Positions 31,048 through 41,270 of a stretch of 64,000 bases of DNA are shown here, in pieces; within the stretch, counting starts at the first letter, position 1; the number at the start of each line of letters is the position of its first letter. The notes beneath the pieces are model-generated. The model was not told the DNA's origin. It saw only the letters and a list, made by a program, of their open reading frames with translations, and did not search any database. Made by a program: the position numbers and the translations under genes. Source of the DNA: Bradyrhizobium sp. C9 (GTDB lineage: Bacteria > Pseudomonadota > Alphaproteobacteria > Rhizobiales > Xanthobacteraceae); the NCBI RefSeq assembly GCF_002532045.1, contig NZ_NWTG01000003.1:1-64000 (forward strand), in the 5' to 3' direction.

Positions 31048-32289
31048 CTAAACTGCAATCCGCACAGGAAGAGCGGAATAACCGTGCACAAAGTTCGACG
31101 CAATTCGCTCGGGTTCGCCGACAACCTTGACTTCCAGTCGCGCTTTCAAGATTTCTTCCCAGAGGATTTTCAGCTGCAGCTCCGCAAGATGTCGACCAAC
31201 GCAGCGATGGATCCCGAACCCGAACGAAAGATGTTGCCGCACGTTCTTGCGGTCGATGACGAAGCGGTCGGCGTTCTCGATGACTTCATCGTCGCGGTTT
31301 CCTGAGATGTACCACATGATGACCTTGTCGCCCTTCCTGATTTGTTTCCCACCGACGATGGTATCGGCCGCGGCGTTGCGGCGCATATGTGCGATGGGCG
31401 TTTGATAACGAATAATCTCGGATACCGCGCTCGACACCAGTTTGGGATTATCGCGTAGCTTTCGCAGTTCGGAGGGGTGCTGGTTCATGAACAGGAGGCC
31501 GCCGGTAATCGAATTGCGCGTGGTGTCATTCCCACCGACGATCAGCAGAATCAGATTGCCGAGAAACTCGCTCGGCTCCATGTATCGAGTTGCAGGCGAG
31601 TGCGCCATCATGGAAATCAGGTCGAGACGCGGTTTGGCGTTGATGCGCTCGTTCCAAAGCCGCGCGAAACACGCCAAGCACTCGGACAAGATCGCACTTC
31701 GCTTGTCCCAGCTATTGATCGGCTGGCCAGCTCTCGGCATTGCAACAGCTACGTCCGACCAATAGGTCAGGAGACGCCGATCCTCAAATGGAAAGTCGAA
31801 TAGCGTTGCAAGCATCTGCGTCGTCAACTCGATGGAGACCCTATCCACCCAATTAAAGTCATCGTTGCGCGGCAAGCCGTCCAGAATCGTCCTGACGCGA
31901 TGACGGATCAAGCTTTCGAGCTTGGTCAGGTTTTCCGGCGCGACTATCGGACTTACAGTATCACGCTGCTCGCGATGCTTAGGCGGCCCCATCTTGATGA
32001 AACTCTGTGTCCAGTGCTTGACAGGCACGTCGACAATAGTGACGCCTTGCTCCGACGAGAATGTCTTGTGATTAGTATCTACCTCTACGATATCGCGGTA
32101 TTTCGTTACGGACCAATATGGACCATAGGGACTATCTTGGCAGTAGTGAACGGGATCTTCCCTTCGCAGCCGCTCGAAGTAACCCCATATGCTATCATCT
32201 TGAAAGCGCTTGCCTTCGCTTACATCCAGATTGCTCAGCGGGATCTTACCCGCGCCGTCGGTTCTGTAGTCTGCAGATTGTGTCTTCAT
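31048..32289 (-). CDS. Cytochrome P450 (soluble bacterial type)
   Basis: 413 residues from ATG 32289 (MKTQSADY); a frame extension to 32397 looks untranslated. The heme loop SFGFGIHRCVG, the ExxR pair in SEIIRYQTP and the I-helix segment LIVGGNDTTRN are all intact. It is not part of the gibberellin operon. Its substrate is unknown; I thought of the CYP153-type alkane or terpene hydroxylases but cannot settle this. No redox partner gene is next to it. Neighbours are a radical SAM enzyme, an FAD oxidoreductase and a methyltransferase, hinting at a small biosynthetic locus. Confidence 0.88.
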   Translation of the reverse strand: MKTQSADYRTDGAGKIPLSNLDVSEGKRFQDDSIWGYFERLRREDPVHYCQDSPYGPYWSVTKYRDIVEVDTNHKTFSSEQGVTIVDVPVKHWTQSFIKMGPPKHREQRDTVSPIVAPENLTKLESLIRHRVRTILDGLPRNDDFNWVDRVSIELTTQMLATLFDFPFEDRRLLTYWSDVAVAMPRAGQPINSWDKRSAILSECLACFARLWNERINAKPRLDLISMMAHSPATRYMEPSEFLGNLILLIVGGNDTTRNSITGGLLFMNQHPSELRKLRDNPKLVSSAVSEIIRYQTPIAHMRRNAAADTIVGGKQIRKGDKVIMWYISGNRDDEVIENADRFVIDRKNVRQHLSFGFGIHRCVGRHLAELQLKILWEEILKARLEVKVVGEPERIASNFVHGYSALPVRIAV

Positions 32290-33321
32290 GATCGCCTCCG
32301 CAGATTTTTCTCTCTTGAGAGCTTGCGGATCCACAGGTCGCGATCCATCGTTTCGAGCTGCCGTGACGTTTTGTTGCGAGCGGATCGTTGCCTCCAACAG
32401 AATATCCCAAAGCGCGGGCAGTTACCGCTACCCGTTCCGGCAGGTAAAGATCGCATTGACTTTTCAACTCGATCTGCACCAGTGGATCGATGAGAACGAT
32501 TCTCCACAGGCATCGCCCAATGCCGGCTAGATCGCTGCTCGAGCCACCAGACAGTGCAATATGAGGTTAGCCTCCCACTTCTTTAGGATGCCAGATGCGA
32601 CTTTTTTGGCTCCTCACGGCCGCACCTCGGCCGCTGGGATCGTGCGGTGACCACGAGCCGCGCTGGTCGTCGGGCGAAATCAGTTAGCACTGCTCCGCCG
32701 AGAAGGCCAATTTGGTCCTCAACATGGCAATAAGCGTGCTTCATCCATCATCCTGACCAGCAACTTGCCATCTAACCGGCAAAGGACACTTTCGCGGACG
32801 ATCGCCGCCAAGAGCTTGCGATGCTCGACCGCTTGTCCATCGCATTCATGGCGCTCGAACAGTTCGCGAGCGCAATCGCTTGCGCGACAAATAGAAAGAT
32901 GGTCCAGAACCTGCGCTGCCATCGGGAGGCTTTAGGATGTCCCGGTTGTGCGGATCCGGCGCTGGTTCCGCATCGATACGGCTGCGGAAGCATCTCCGCA
33001 GACCCTTCTAGCGAGGACACCGAGCCCAGCATCTGGCGTGCGCCGACGCGGAACGAAGATGTTAATGACAGCCAATGGGTGCTACGCAACGGCCGACGCA
33101 TAGAGAGCCGGTTGGCACGCCAGGCCTATCCCACCTTCGGTAGCGCATGGTCGAGCTCGGCGCATTGTTAGCAATGAGACAGGAGTTTGGTCTAGGTCAT
33201 TTCGCCAACGGGCATATCCTGTATTTGCAATCCATGAGGAGCAAAGCAAGCGGGTCCTCATCGAACGCTGCGCTCCTTCTCCAGCAGTTTCTTGCTCCGG
33301 CGCATGAAAGGACCAGACAGA
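32290..33321. other. Gap between P450 and radical SAM gene
   Basis: About 1 kb. Frames of 100-116 codons exist on both strands between 32770 and 33170 but show no motif. I also looked for a short peptide gene that the radical SAM enzyme might modify and found no convincing candidate. Confidence 0.4.
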
Positions 33322-34206
33322 ATGACGGCATATCCCATGGTGTTACAAAACTTACGCGCTGCCAGTCCTGGTCGCCGGGTATTGGAGATAACGACGACCG
33401 CAGGATGCATCGTCCGGTGTACTTATTGCCCCCAAGACAAGTTCGCCGATCGGCAAAGACCTGTGTCTCAAGCGAAGTACCTAGGTCTTCAGGATTTCGA
33501 GCGGTGTCTTGCACGCGTGCCGAGGGCTACCGACATCAGTTTTGCCGGCTACTCGGAGCCTTGGCTCCATCCGAAGTGCACCAAGATGGTTGAGCATGCT
33601 TACACACGTGGGCATGACATCCGAATTTTCACGACCCTCGTCGGAATGAACGGGAGTGACATTCGGCGCTTGCAAATGCTGCAGTTCAGGGCTTTCATCG
33701 TCCACGTTCCTGATAACGGCACTTATATGAACAGCCGACTTATCGGAAAGTCCTATCTCAATGTCATGCGCCGGCTCGTCGAGGCGAACATTCCCTCAAT
33801 TCGATTCGTTGTCCTGGGCAAAGTCCATCCCGACCTCGCCGACATCATTCCCGCAAAAGCGCTGGAGCGCTTGCGTCCGCTGAGTAGCAGGCGAGGACGT
33901 CTAGAGTCGAATATCATCAAACCGCGACAGCCGGTCGTCGGACCTTTGACGTGTATTGGCAACCAACAACATCGAAATGTCCTTCTCCCAAACGGCGACG
34001 TTACTCTGTGCGGGATGGATTTTGAGCGGCGTCATGTCCTGGGCAATCTTTTGCGCGACGAATACGCATATCTCTTCGAAAGCTCAATTTTTCACGAAAT
34101 CGCCGATCGCATGAACGGAATGGATGGCTTTCTGCTCTGCAGGATGTGCGAGTTTGCTCACCCGCAGACGTCGGGATGTTATATGGATGCCGACCAACAG
34201 ACGTGA
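33322..34206 (+). CDS. Radical SAM enzyme with SPASM-like C-terminus
   Basis: 294 residues from ATG 33322 (MTAYPMV). The cluster motif CIVRCTYC (CxxxCxxC) is at about residues 29-36, ligating the 4Fe-4S cluster that cleaves S-adenosylmethionine. Cysteines near the end (TCIG, TLCGMDFERR, LLCRMC) follow the pattern of a SPASM or twitch auxiliary-cluster domain, found in enzymes that modify peptides or small molecules. The substrate is unknown. It is divergent from the P450, and the oxidoreductase behind it is on the opposite strand, so no operon can be drawn. Confidence 0.85.
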   Translation: MTAYPMVLQNLRAASPGRRVLEITTTAGCIVRCTYCPQDKFADRQRPVSQAKYLGLQDFERCLARVPRATDISFAGYSEPWLHPKCTKMVEHAYTRGHDIRIFTTLVGMNGSDIRRLQMLQFRAFIVHVPDNGTYMNSRLIGKSYLNVMRRLVEANIPSIRFVVLGKVHPDLADIIPAKALERLRPLSSRRGRLESNIIKPRQPVVGPLTCIGNQQHRNVLLPNGDVTLCGMDFERRHVLGNLLRDEYAYLFESSIFHEIADRMNGMDGFLLCRMCEFAHPQTSGCYMDADQQT

Positions 34207-34342
34207 CGGCCGGCCTGCACGAGTGCAGATGTCAAGACTCTCTCTGAAGAACGCGACCGAAGCCAATTCGCTCGCCACGTGCCGAAAATGGCCAAACCGA
34301 TGGAAACCCGCCGGATCGGATATGCGATTGACACGAGGCGGA

Positions 34343-35626
34343 TCAGAGCCGCGCTTCAGTGAGGTGAACTAGTTGAGAGCCTGCTCTGTAGAGGGCCCCG
34401 CGGGCGGCACGAAACCGCCAATATTCAACCGGCGCGGCTGGAAGTGGTAAATCCTCTTCCGCAAGGCGGCCGAGGACGTAGGACGCCAACACGCGGCCGA
34501 GGACGGTCCCAGGTGCAATCCCGCGCCCGTTGTAACCGCCGAAGGACACGAGGTTACGGTCGAGCTTGTGAAAGCGCGGCAGGTGGTCGGAAGTCATCCC
34601 GATCATCCCGAACCAGCCGGCTTCGAACTCGACGTCGCCGAGCTGCGGAAACAGCCTACGTAGCGACCTGACCGCCCAGGCTCGGTGAACCAGGGCGCCG
34701 ATACCCTCTAGAGCGCCAACGCTGCCGAACACCAGACGGCCGGACTGATCGAAGCGAAACGAGGAAAGGACCTCGTGGGTGTCCCATGCTCCTTGTCGTT
34801 CGGGCAAGATTGAGGTCCTGAGACGATCTGGTAAGGGCCGCGTTGCCAAATTGAAGTAAGGTAGACGGATCTGCTCTCGCTGAACCCGCAGCCAAGGTCG
34901 TTTGCCGTAGGCGTCGGTAGCGACGATTACCCACTCAGCACGCACAGATCCCATCGCCGTGCCGACCCTCCAGCGCAACCCCATGTCGCGGACTGTGAGG
35001 ACCTCAGTCTGAGCGAATATCCTCGCGCCCGCTGCAAGCGCAACGCGCGCCAAGCCGCGCGCATAGGCCAGTGGCTGTATTGTACCGGCGCGCGTGTCGA
35101 GCAGCGCGCCGGTATAGTTGCCACCGCCAATCTTTCTGCGCGTCTCCTTCGCATCAAGCACCGCGACGGGAGCGCCGCGTTTCTGCCACTGTTCAGAACG
35201 GATCTGGATTTCCTCCAAGCCCCTGCGGCCGGCCGCGCAATGTAGGGTCCCCGCGCGCTCAACTTCACAGTCGATCCCATGTCTCTCGATCGACGCAAAA
35301 ACCTCTTGCGGTCCTCCACCCAGTAATTCGATGAGCCGCTCTCCAAACGGAGAGCCGAGCGTGACTGAGAGCGTGTCGAGCATAACCCACATGCCCGCAT
35401 TGACGAGCCCGACGTTGCGCCCGGAACCGCCGAATCCAATTTCGGATGCCTCCAACAGGATGACGCGCACGCCGCCCTCCGCGAGGTGGATAGCCGCAGA
35501 GAGTCCAGTATATCCCCCGCCAATCACAACGACATCGGCTTGCAAATCACCCACGAGAGGACCGGTATACGGTGGCGCTGGCGCCGTCAGCTCCCATAAG
35601 CCGTGCGACTTGCGATTGCCTTTCAT
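34343..35626 (-). CDS. FAD-dependent amine/amino-acid oxidoreductase (DAO family)
   Basis: 427 residues with an N-terminal FAD-binding motif VVVIGGGYTGLSAA at about 32-45 and a C-terminal nucleotide-contact segment (SFGGYNGRGIAPGTVLGR) typical of the DAO family. The N-terminal WELTAPAPP stretch before the FAD domain is seen in gamma-glutamylputrescine oxidase-like members, so an amine substrate is likely. Acts in the cytoplasm. It lies on the same strand as the methyltransferase upstream (140 bp gap), with which it may be transcribed. Confidence 0.85.
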   Translation of the reverse strand: MKGNRKSHGLWELTAPAPPYTGPLVGDLQADVVVIGGGYTGLSAAIHLAEGGVRVILLEASEIGFGGSGRNVGLVNAGMWVMLDTLSVTLGSPFGERLIELLGGGPQEVFASIERHGIDCEVERAGTLHCAAGRRGLEEIQIRSEQWQKRGAPVAVLDAKETRRKIGGGNYTGALLDTRAGTIQPLAYARGLARVALAAGARIFAQTEVLTVRDMGLRWRVGTAMGSVRAEWVIVATDAYGKRPWLRVQREQIRLPYFNLATRPLPDRLRTSILPERQGAWDTHEVLSSFRFDQSGRLVFGSVGALEGIGALVHRAWAVRSLRRLFPQLGDVEFEAGWFGMIGMTSDHLPRFHKLDRNLVSFGGYNGRGIAPGTVLGRVLASYVLGRLAEEDLPLPAAPVEYWRFRAARGALYRAGSQLVHLTEARL

Positions 35627-35766
35627 CCGACGAACTCGTTCTGCAACTCATCAAGCTCGGCCGGCGGTCTTCGTTATCGAACTACCGATCCAAACGAGCC
35701 GTGAACCGGTACTTTAGCAGTTTGACCAGCAGCAGCGTTTGGCGGGATCCAGGAGCCGAAGAGGCT

Positions 35767-36456
35767 TCACCGAACCGTTAGCTCCCAGATGATCCGGATA
35801 TGGCCCCCATGAATCGATGGTCGGAAAATATGCATGTTTCTAACACGCATGTTACTGTTATCGATCAAGTTCAGGACGCGCCCAATATCCCCCTGATCGG
35901 AAAAGACGACATACATCAGGCCGTTGGCGTTGAGCCAATTATGCGCTCCCCCGAGAGCTGAGGCCATGGCGCTGTGATCTTCGTCAAAGCAAGAGCGCTC
36001 CAAATCGTCCTTTGCTTTTCGGTTCCAGTACGGGGCGGCAAACAAAATAAGGTCGAACTTTTCTTCAGGCTGCAGCGCAGAATAGATGTCACTGAGACGC
36101 GCTTCTGCCTGCTTGCAATGACCTAATCGCTCGATGTTTAACTTTGTGGTGAGAACGGCTTGCGGATTGATATCGAGAGCCACCAGGTGTTCCGCCCCAG
36201 CGCGAAGTGCCGCCAGCCCCAGGACGCCTGATCCGCATCCCAGATCCAATACTGTTGCTCCAGATTGGATGTGCCACTTCGATATCAAGGCGTCGGGAGC
36301 GTGACTTAGGCGTGGCGACAGAACGCCGGGGAGAATGTGCAAGAGCATACCGCACACTTCCACGTCGTGCGGGTGTTCGCATGACCGCAGATCCGCGATC
36401 ATAGCGTCTACATCGGTCGTTTGGCGCCGCGCCAATATGGGTTGGGGGGCAGTCAT
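35767..36456 (-). CDS. SAM-dependent methyltransferase, class I
   Basis: 229 residues. Motif I VLDLGCGSGVLGLAAL at about 70-85 binds S-adenosylmethionine, VALDINPQAV follows at the acidic loop, and LILFAAPYWN occupies the place of the NPPY motif of PrmA/HemK-like N-methyltransferases, with N-P replaced by A-A. The substrate is not predictable. It heads the short minus-strand pair with the FAD oxidoreductase. Confidence 0.85.
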   Translation of the reverse strand: MTAPQPILARRQTTDVDAMIADLRSCEHPHDVEVCGMLLHILPGVLSPRLSHAPDALISKWHIQSGATVLDLGCGSGVLGLAALRAGAEHLVALDINPQAVLTTKLNIERLGHCKQAEARLSDIYSALQPEEKFDLILFAAPYWNRKAKDDLERSCFDEDHSAMASALGGAHNWLNANGLMYVVFSDQGDIGRVLNLIDNSNMRVRNMHIFRPSIHGGHIRIIWELTVR

Positions 36457-37208
36457 TCAACTCTCCAGTTCGCTAGCGCGCGCTTTGCCTCATCGTCCTG
36501 CCATCCAATCGATCGAACGCCCTATTGAGCAAGTGCGGCAGCTGTTGCACTGTACAGGGCCTACCGGTTTAATGAGTTTCGAGCAGGTTTGTCCCAACGT
36601 GTCTGAATGCGCTTTGCGCCTTCGCCGACTATCGTTGCCTCCCAATAAGCAACGGCCGTGCCATCGGAATTCAAGGCGCTCGGCTTCTGATTTTCCTTGG
36701 AAAACGATCGCCGGCAGCTCTGATGTTCTGCCGCCCCGATGATGGTCAGCGGCGGTGTCGGACTCCGAACACGTATGACCGAGTTGGTGTACGTATGGCT
36801 TCTATCCCGGCAAGTTTCAGGGCAGTCGAATTTCGACGGTCTTTTAGAATTCACGTTTCGATGAAAGCGCGTCAGGAACGGACAAGACTCCGCTCAATTA
36901 ACGATTTTGATGCCGCCCAAATGACTATCTAGCGGATCTAAAGGAGCGCTACTTCGCACTGCGCTGGCCCCGGCTCAATCGAAACTCGCCGAATGGCATA
37001 CCCGTCGTCGCGATCATAGCCCGGATTGCCTCAATCGAGAGCTGATGGATCACGATCATCAATGGAGCGGCAGCACACCCCTCTTGCCGCTCAAATTCTC
37101 AACCCTCCCCCTCTTTTGTTACAAACTTTATATGGGCCCGCCCCATGCTGCAGCGCCTCCGAGCAGCCGCGTGCCGGACCTCGTTGATTCTACCTGACGG
37201 AAGGCCAC
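36457..37208. other. Region upstream of the 37255 effector
   Basis: No recognisable gene. It ends in the tts box. Confidence 0.4.
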
Positions 37209-37237
37209 GTCAGGTTTTGGAAAGCTGACATCGCTAG
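37209..37237 (+). promoter_or_regulatory. tts box for the 37255 effector
   Basis: Reads GTCAGGTTTTGGAAAGCTGA, matching the TtsI consensus except TCG to TGG. It ends 18 bp before the first possible start. Confidence 0.82.
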
Positions 37238-37254
37238 CGAGGAACCAGAGAGCT

Positions 37255-39516
37255 ATGCTGACGGACGAGATCATGGACCGATTGAACACTATCAACCAAG
37301 CCGATCATGATCAGGCTGCAACCAACGCAGCCGAGGAACAACAGCAACAGCCGCAAGCGGAGTTCGAGCAGCACCTGCTGGATGCTCCCGGGGGCGGCTC
37401 GACATATCCCCATCGAGAACTCTATGATGTCACTGAGGAGGACGATCGCCTCATCCAGGCAGCATCCGCCGCTGCTCTCAAGCGAGGGCCACCGCCGAGT
37501 TCTACCACCATCAGTATTTATGATCGTCGGCTTCGCAAATTGGCTGAGGAGCTGAAGCGGTCCGGCAAATCAATGGCTAGCCTGGATGACGATAAGTTAC
37601 TCGGTTACGCCAGTAAGCTGCTGCAAAACGACAAGGTCATCGTCCCAGCATTGTTAATGATCAGTCGGTATCGCGATCCTGACGCAGACGCTCTCCCCCT
37701 CACAACGCATTATCGTCCTTCCAGGGAAGATCAGCGTCTCATCAGGGAGGCTGCCGAGGCACGTTTTGGTCGACGGATCGCCGAGGGAACGGCCGGGAGC
37801 TATGCGAGCGGGCTGCGGAAGTTGGCGGTAGCGCTTCGTCCCTCGTCCATTGCCAAGCTCAGTGATGACAAACTGCTCGGCCACGCGGACCGTTTGTTTC
37901 GAAATGACAAGACGATCATCGCCGCCTTGAACGCTCTCCGCGACTATCGCGCGACCATCGGGCGGGGCAATTTGGGCGCAGAAGGAGGCAGCTCGCGCCA
38001 GGTCATTCAACCGCCCGCTCCTTCGCCCATACGGCCGGTCGATGAGCAGCGATTGGGGAACGCTGCGGATCGCGACGACGCCTCACTACCGGCTGATAGT
38101 TTCAATACTTTGCACGTTTCCCAGGATGTGCCTTTCGATACCGCGGAGCAGAGCGGCGAGCTTCCAGTTGCTGGCTTCGATGCACCAGTACTTTTTCAGC
38201 AAATGCGTTCAGCGACTCCATCGCCCGCGCCAAGTTTCACTCAGGAAGAGCTTTTCGATGCCGCAGATCGCGACGGTCGGCCGGGAGCGACGACCTTCAA
38301 TGCACCGGCGCCTTGGCCAACGATGAGTGCTACCGCCCACTCGCCGGTACAAAGTGTCACTCAGGAAGAACTTTTCGATGCCGTGACCGGTCGGCAACGA
38401 ATGCACTCAGCGATTTCATCGCCCGTGCAAAGTTTCACTCAGGAAGAGCTTTTCGATGCCGCGGATCGCGAGGGCCTGCCGCCAGCGACGATCTTCAATG
38501 CACCGTCGCATTGGCTAACGATGAGTTCGACCGCCCACTTGCCGGTACAAAGTGTCGCTCAGGAAGGGCTTTTCGATGCGACCTGGCAGCCGCCGCAGAA
38601 TTCCGCCCCTGAAGACCATTTTGGACGGATAATAAACCAAGGCGCTGCGGCCCAGAGCGCACTTGAGCAGACGTCCCTCCCAGCCAGCGAAAGCTTTGAT
38701 GCTTCTTTGGTCGTTCCCGAGGCCTTCTCTCACGGTAGCCAGCCTGCGCCGGATATGATGCGCTCCAAGCTGGGCCGATGGGGTCTGTTGCCCGATGCGG
38801 CACAGCGGGTAAAGGCCTACGACATTCGCGGTGAACGCTATACGGGCGTGTTGGGACCCGGAGGGCCCAATGATGTTCAGCTCATCCATCTGCGGTCTCC
38901 CGCTGTCGGCGATACCTTCGATGTGTCGTTTGCCGTTCCCAAGGATTTTTCGCATCGCACCCAGCTGGCTCCCGACATGATGCTGTCCACGTTGGGCAAG
39001 TGGGACTTCTTGCCTGTTGTGGAACATCCGGTCATGAACTACGAGATTGGCGGCGAACGCTACACGGCCATGTTGGGACCGGGAGGACCGAACGACGTTC
39101 AACTCATTCACCATCCTCGGCCTGCTTTGCCGGGTGAAGCTAGGCCAGGGGTGGGGAGGGTTTCCCCAGATGTGGAGGTCGGCCTTGCGCCAGGGTTTGA
39201 TGCGTTGGCAACTTTCGAATGGCGCGGGGACACTCCTTCGGCGCTGGCGCCAAACCGTCCCGTGCCGTCTACCGCACCCGCATCGAGCCATCAGCCAAGC
39301 CCGCAAGTGCCTGAACTCGGGGAGTTGTTCGGCGACGATTGGAGGCACAGCCTCCAAGAGGCTTCGCCCGTCGTGATCGACATGCTGCAAAACCTTGGTC
39401 TCCTGCCGAGCCAGGATGTCCCAATGACCCGTTTTTTGATCCACGGTCAGCCCTACACGGCTGAACGTCTACCCGGAGGCCGCGTTCTTCTCTTCCATCG
39501 GCCTCCAATTGGCTGA
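37255..39516 (+). CDS. Repeat-rich candidate type III effector (753 aa)
   Basis: Gln-rich N-terminus with an FEQHL motif near residue 39. Residues about 60-240 hold two copies of the helical 90-residue unit (EEDDRLIQAA and REDQRLIREA openings; SLDDDKLLGYA and KLSDDKLLGHA). Residues about 315-445 hold four copies of SFTQEELFDA-type repeats spaced about 42 residues apart, also evident as near-identical 120-bp DNA repeats. Residues about 480-753 hold three GLLP/YTA modules, two of them almost identical. No protease or other enzyme domain is visible, unlike NopD-type SUMO proteases with which I associate such N-termini. ATG 37273 (MDRLNT) is an alternative start. Secretion is inferred. Confidence 0.8.
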   Translation: MLTDEIMDRLNTINQADHDQAATNAAEEQQQQPQAEFEQHLLDAPGGGSTYPHRELYDVTEEDDRLIQAASAAALKRGPPPSSTTISIYDRRLRKLAEELKRSGKSMASLDDDKLLGYASKLLQNDKVIVPALLMISRYRDPDADALPLTTHYRPSREDQRLIREAAEARFGRRIAEGTAGSYASGLRKLAVALRPSSIAKLSDDKLLGHADRLFRNDKTIIAALNALRDYRATIGRGNLGAEGGSSRQVIQPPAPSPIRPVDEQRLGNAADRDDASLPADSFNTLHVSQDVPFDTAEQSGELPVAGFDAPVLFQQMRSATPSPAPSFTQEELFDAADRDGRPGATTFNAPAPWPTMSATAHSPVQSVTQEELFDAVTGRQRMHSAISSPVQSFTQEELFDAADREGLPPATIFNAPSHWLTMSSTAHLPVQSVAQEGLFDATWQPPQNSAPEDHFGRIINQGAAAQSALEQTSLPASESFDASLVVPEAFSHGSQPAPDMMRSKLGRWGLLPDAAQRVKAYDIRGERYTGVLGPGGPNDVQLIHLRSPAVGDTFDVSFAVPKDFSHRTQLAPDMMLSTLGKWDFLPVVEHPVMNYEIGGERYTAMLGPGGPNDVQLIHHPRPALPGEARPGVGRVSPDVEVGLAPGFDALATFEWRGDTPSALAPNRPVPSTAPASSHQPSPQVPELGELFGDDWRHSLQEASPVVIDMLQNLGLLPSQDVPMTRFLIHGQPYTAERLPGGRVLLFHRPPIG
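38200..38580 (+). repeat. Direct repeats of about 120 bp inside the effector gene
   Basis: Four copies of the segment encoding TQEELFDA (about 38236, 38362, 38440, 38557), with flanking bases conserved. They probably expand and shrink by recombination or slippage. Confidence 0.7.
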
Positions 39517-40145
39517 ACGAGGGGCTCGTCGGCACGTTGGGACAGCTTCCGAACGGACTCCAGACGCCACGCCAGATCTTTTGCTTCCAGAGATCTTAAA
39601 ACTGCGCTCCAAGGCTATCAGCCCAACCCGACCATACCAGTCACAGCATGATCTCAAGCATGATCTCAAGCAGGATCGCATTCGGCAGCACCGGTACTCC
39701 CAGACGACGAGACCCGAGAACAGTCGGGATACAGGATAAGAAGGCGCTAAATGACGATGGTTTGGCCGAGGATTAAGCGCGAATTATCGCGGCCCGGTGG
39801 ATTAATCGCATTGGAAGGAATGTCTCACAAGAGTCGCGGACAAGGATGCGAGCGTACTTTGGCGACCCGTTTTTTTGGTTTAGTGAGGCTCCTTGGCTCC
39901 CTGATAGTGCGAGCATAGCCGCAACTGCCGACCTTCCGATCACAAAGATCCGATGAGCATGGTCAGCCCTCATATGGCAGCTTTGAGCGAACTGGCGCAA
40001 CTTCGTACAACTCGGACCCCGGGCGAAAGACGGTCAGAAACAATCTGGCCGTCTTCACGATCTAGATTATCGTACCATGTTCGGTGAAGCATCCACGCGT
40101 TAAGGAAACGGCTTCGAAGTGCGGTCCCAGCGCAGTGCTCTTCGT
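39517..40145. other. Region between effector and virK
   Basis: No gene seen. A 12-bp direct repeat (GCATGATCTCAA) occurs nearly three times at 39646-39677. Confidence 0.45.
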
Positions 40146-40586
40146 TTACCAGATGAACTTCGCGCCATCAGGCAAGTCGCAGATGAATTCGCCTTGGTTC
40201 ACGAGTTCGGTGGTCCCGACGACAAGCTTCGAGGCCCGCACCGTGAGCTTGCCTTCGCGGCTGAGGCTATGGCGGATGTACTCGGTGACGGCATGTCCGG
40301 CGCTGTCCACCGTTTGGTGCGCATTGGCGAAGCTGATGCCGTTCTGGGGCGTCACCCTGAAGGCATTGATGACCAGACCGGCCTGCGTCGCCGACGCAGG
40401 CTTGCTACCCTCCGCGTTGGCACAGCGGCTCATGTCCAGGATGAGCTTCACGTTCTTTCCGGTCTGCAGGGCATTGAGTACCTCGGTGTATTTCGGCGAA
40501 GGCTCGTCGGCTCTCGCCATCGCGCTCATGCTTGCGGCCGAAAGCAAGGACAACAGGATCGTCAGCCCTTTGCCAGTAAACTTCAT
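40146..40586 (-). CDS. virK: VirK-family exported protein
   Basis: 146 residues from ATG 40586 (MKFTGKG) with a GGGAG ribosome site just upstream; longer starts are unlikely. A signal peptide covers about residues 1-26 (LLSLLSAASMSAMARA). The mature part has the VirK pattern of one cysteine in LDMSRC and a second in FICDLPDGAKFIW at the end, likely joined by a disulfide. In Agrobacterium and Ralstonia virK genes are induced during plant contact, but their biochemical role is not established. I see no clear tts box before it. Confidence 0.75.
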   Translation of the reverse strand: MKFTGKGLTILLSLLSAASMSAMARADEPSPKYTEVLNALQTGKNVKLILDMSRCANAEGSKPASATQAGLVINAFRVTPQNGISFANAHQTVDSAGHAVTEYIRHSLSREGKLTVRASKLVVGTTELVNQGEFICDLPDGAKFIW

Positions 40587-41198
40587 ATGCTCATCTCCCT
40601 CGATAAGTACCACAGATCGCACGTTGCAAGACGTCGTCCCCGCAAGCCGTTTGGCGGATTCCAGACATCAAGCACGCCGCGCCTGCGACAAAAACAGCCT
40701 GTCGCGACCAGGCACAAGTGGTTGTGACGGCTATTCGGACGTCACAACCTCGTAGGTCAGGTTTGCTAAAGTGGCACGACCTCGTGCGACATCGCTGGAA
40801 CGACTCGACCGAGCGCCGGCCGCTTAGAACTACAGACGGCAATCGGTCGCGCCAATCCAACGGAGGCCAATACGACCGAGGGAATGCGGCCCCAAATGTG
40901 CCTAAGCGGGCGACTTCCGAAAGAACACTTCGACCAACCGCATCTGCCAGCTTGTCCACGTTGAGACCTGGCAAGGTCTCTCTGCCACCGGACGATAAGC
41001 CGGCAATGGGTGGCTGGGCGAACAAGCTCAGTAAAGGCACCCGATCTCGCCCTCGTCGAAACAGGAACCCAGATGGCACAAAGAAGTGTCGACTTCTAAT
41101 ATATCGCTTTGCGTGGCTTCCGTCTGGCTGACCGCTCACCTCACCGAACTGAATTCATCCGGCACCCCTCAAACGGATACTGGCTTGCTTTCCGGTTC
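40587..41198. other. Region between virK and the frameshifted effector
   Basis: Open frames but no recognisable product. A degenerate tts-like sequence at about 40757 is listed among the rejected items. Confidence 0.4.
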
Positions 41199-41227
41199 GT
41201 CAGCTTCTCGAAAGCTGCACCTGCAAC
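41199..41227 (+). promoter_or_regulatory. tts box before the frameshifted effector
   Basis: Reads GTCAGCTTCTCGAAAGCTGC, a perfect match to the core consensus, 44 bp before the ATG at 41271. Confidence 0.88.
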
Positions 41228-41270
41228 ACTCCATGCCAACGACCGGCACTCGAGGAGAGCTCGAAGAGAA

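Noticed and set aside
40757..40785. tts-like sequence GTCAGGTTTGCTAAAGTGG
   Set aside because: The central TCG is lost, AAAGCT is incomplete, and no plus-strand gene follows.
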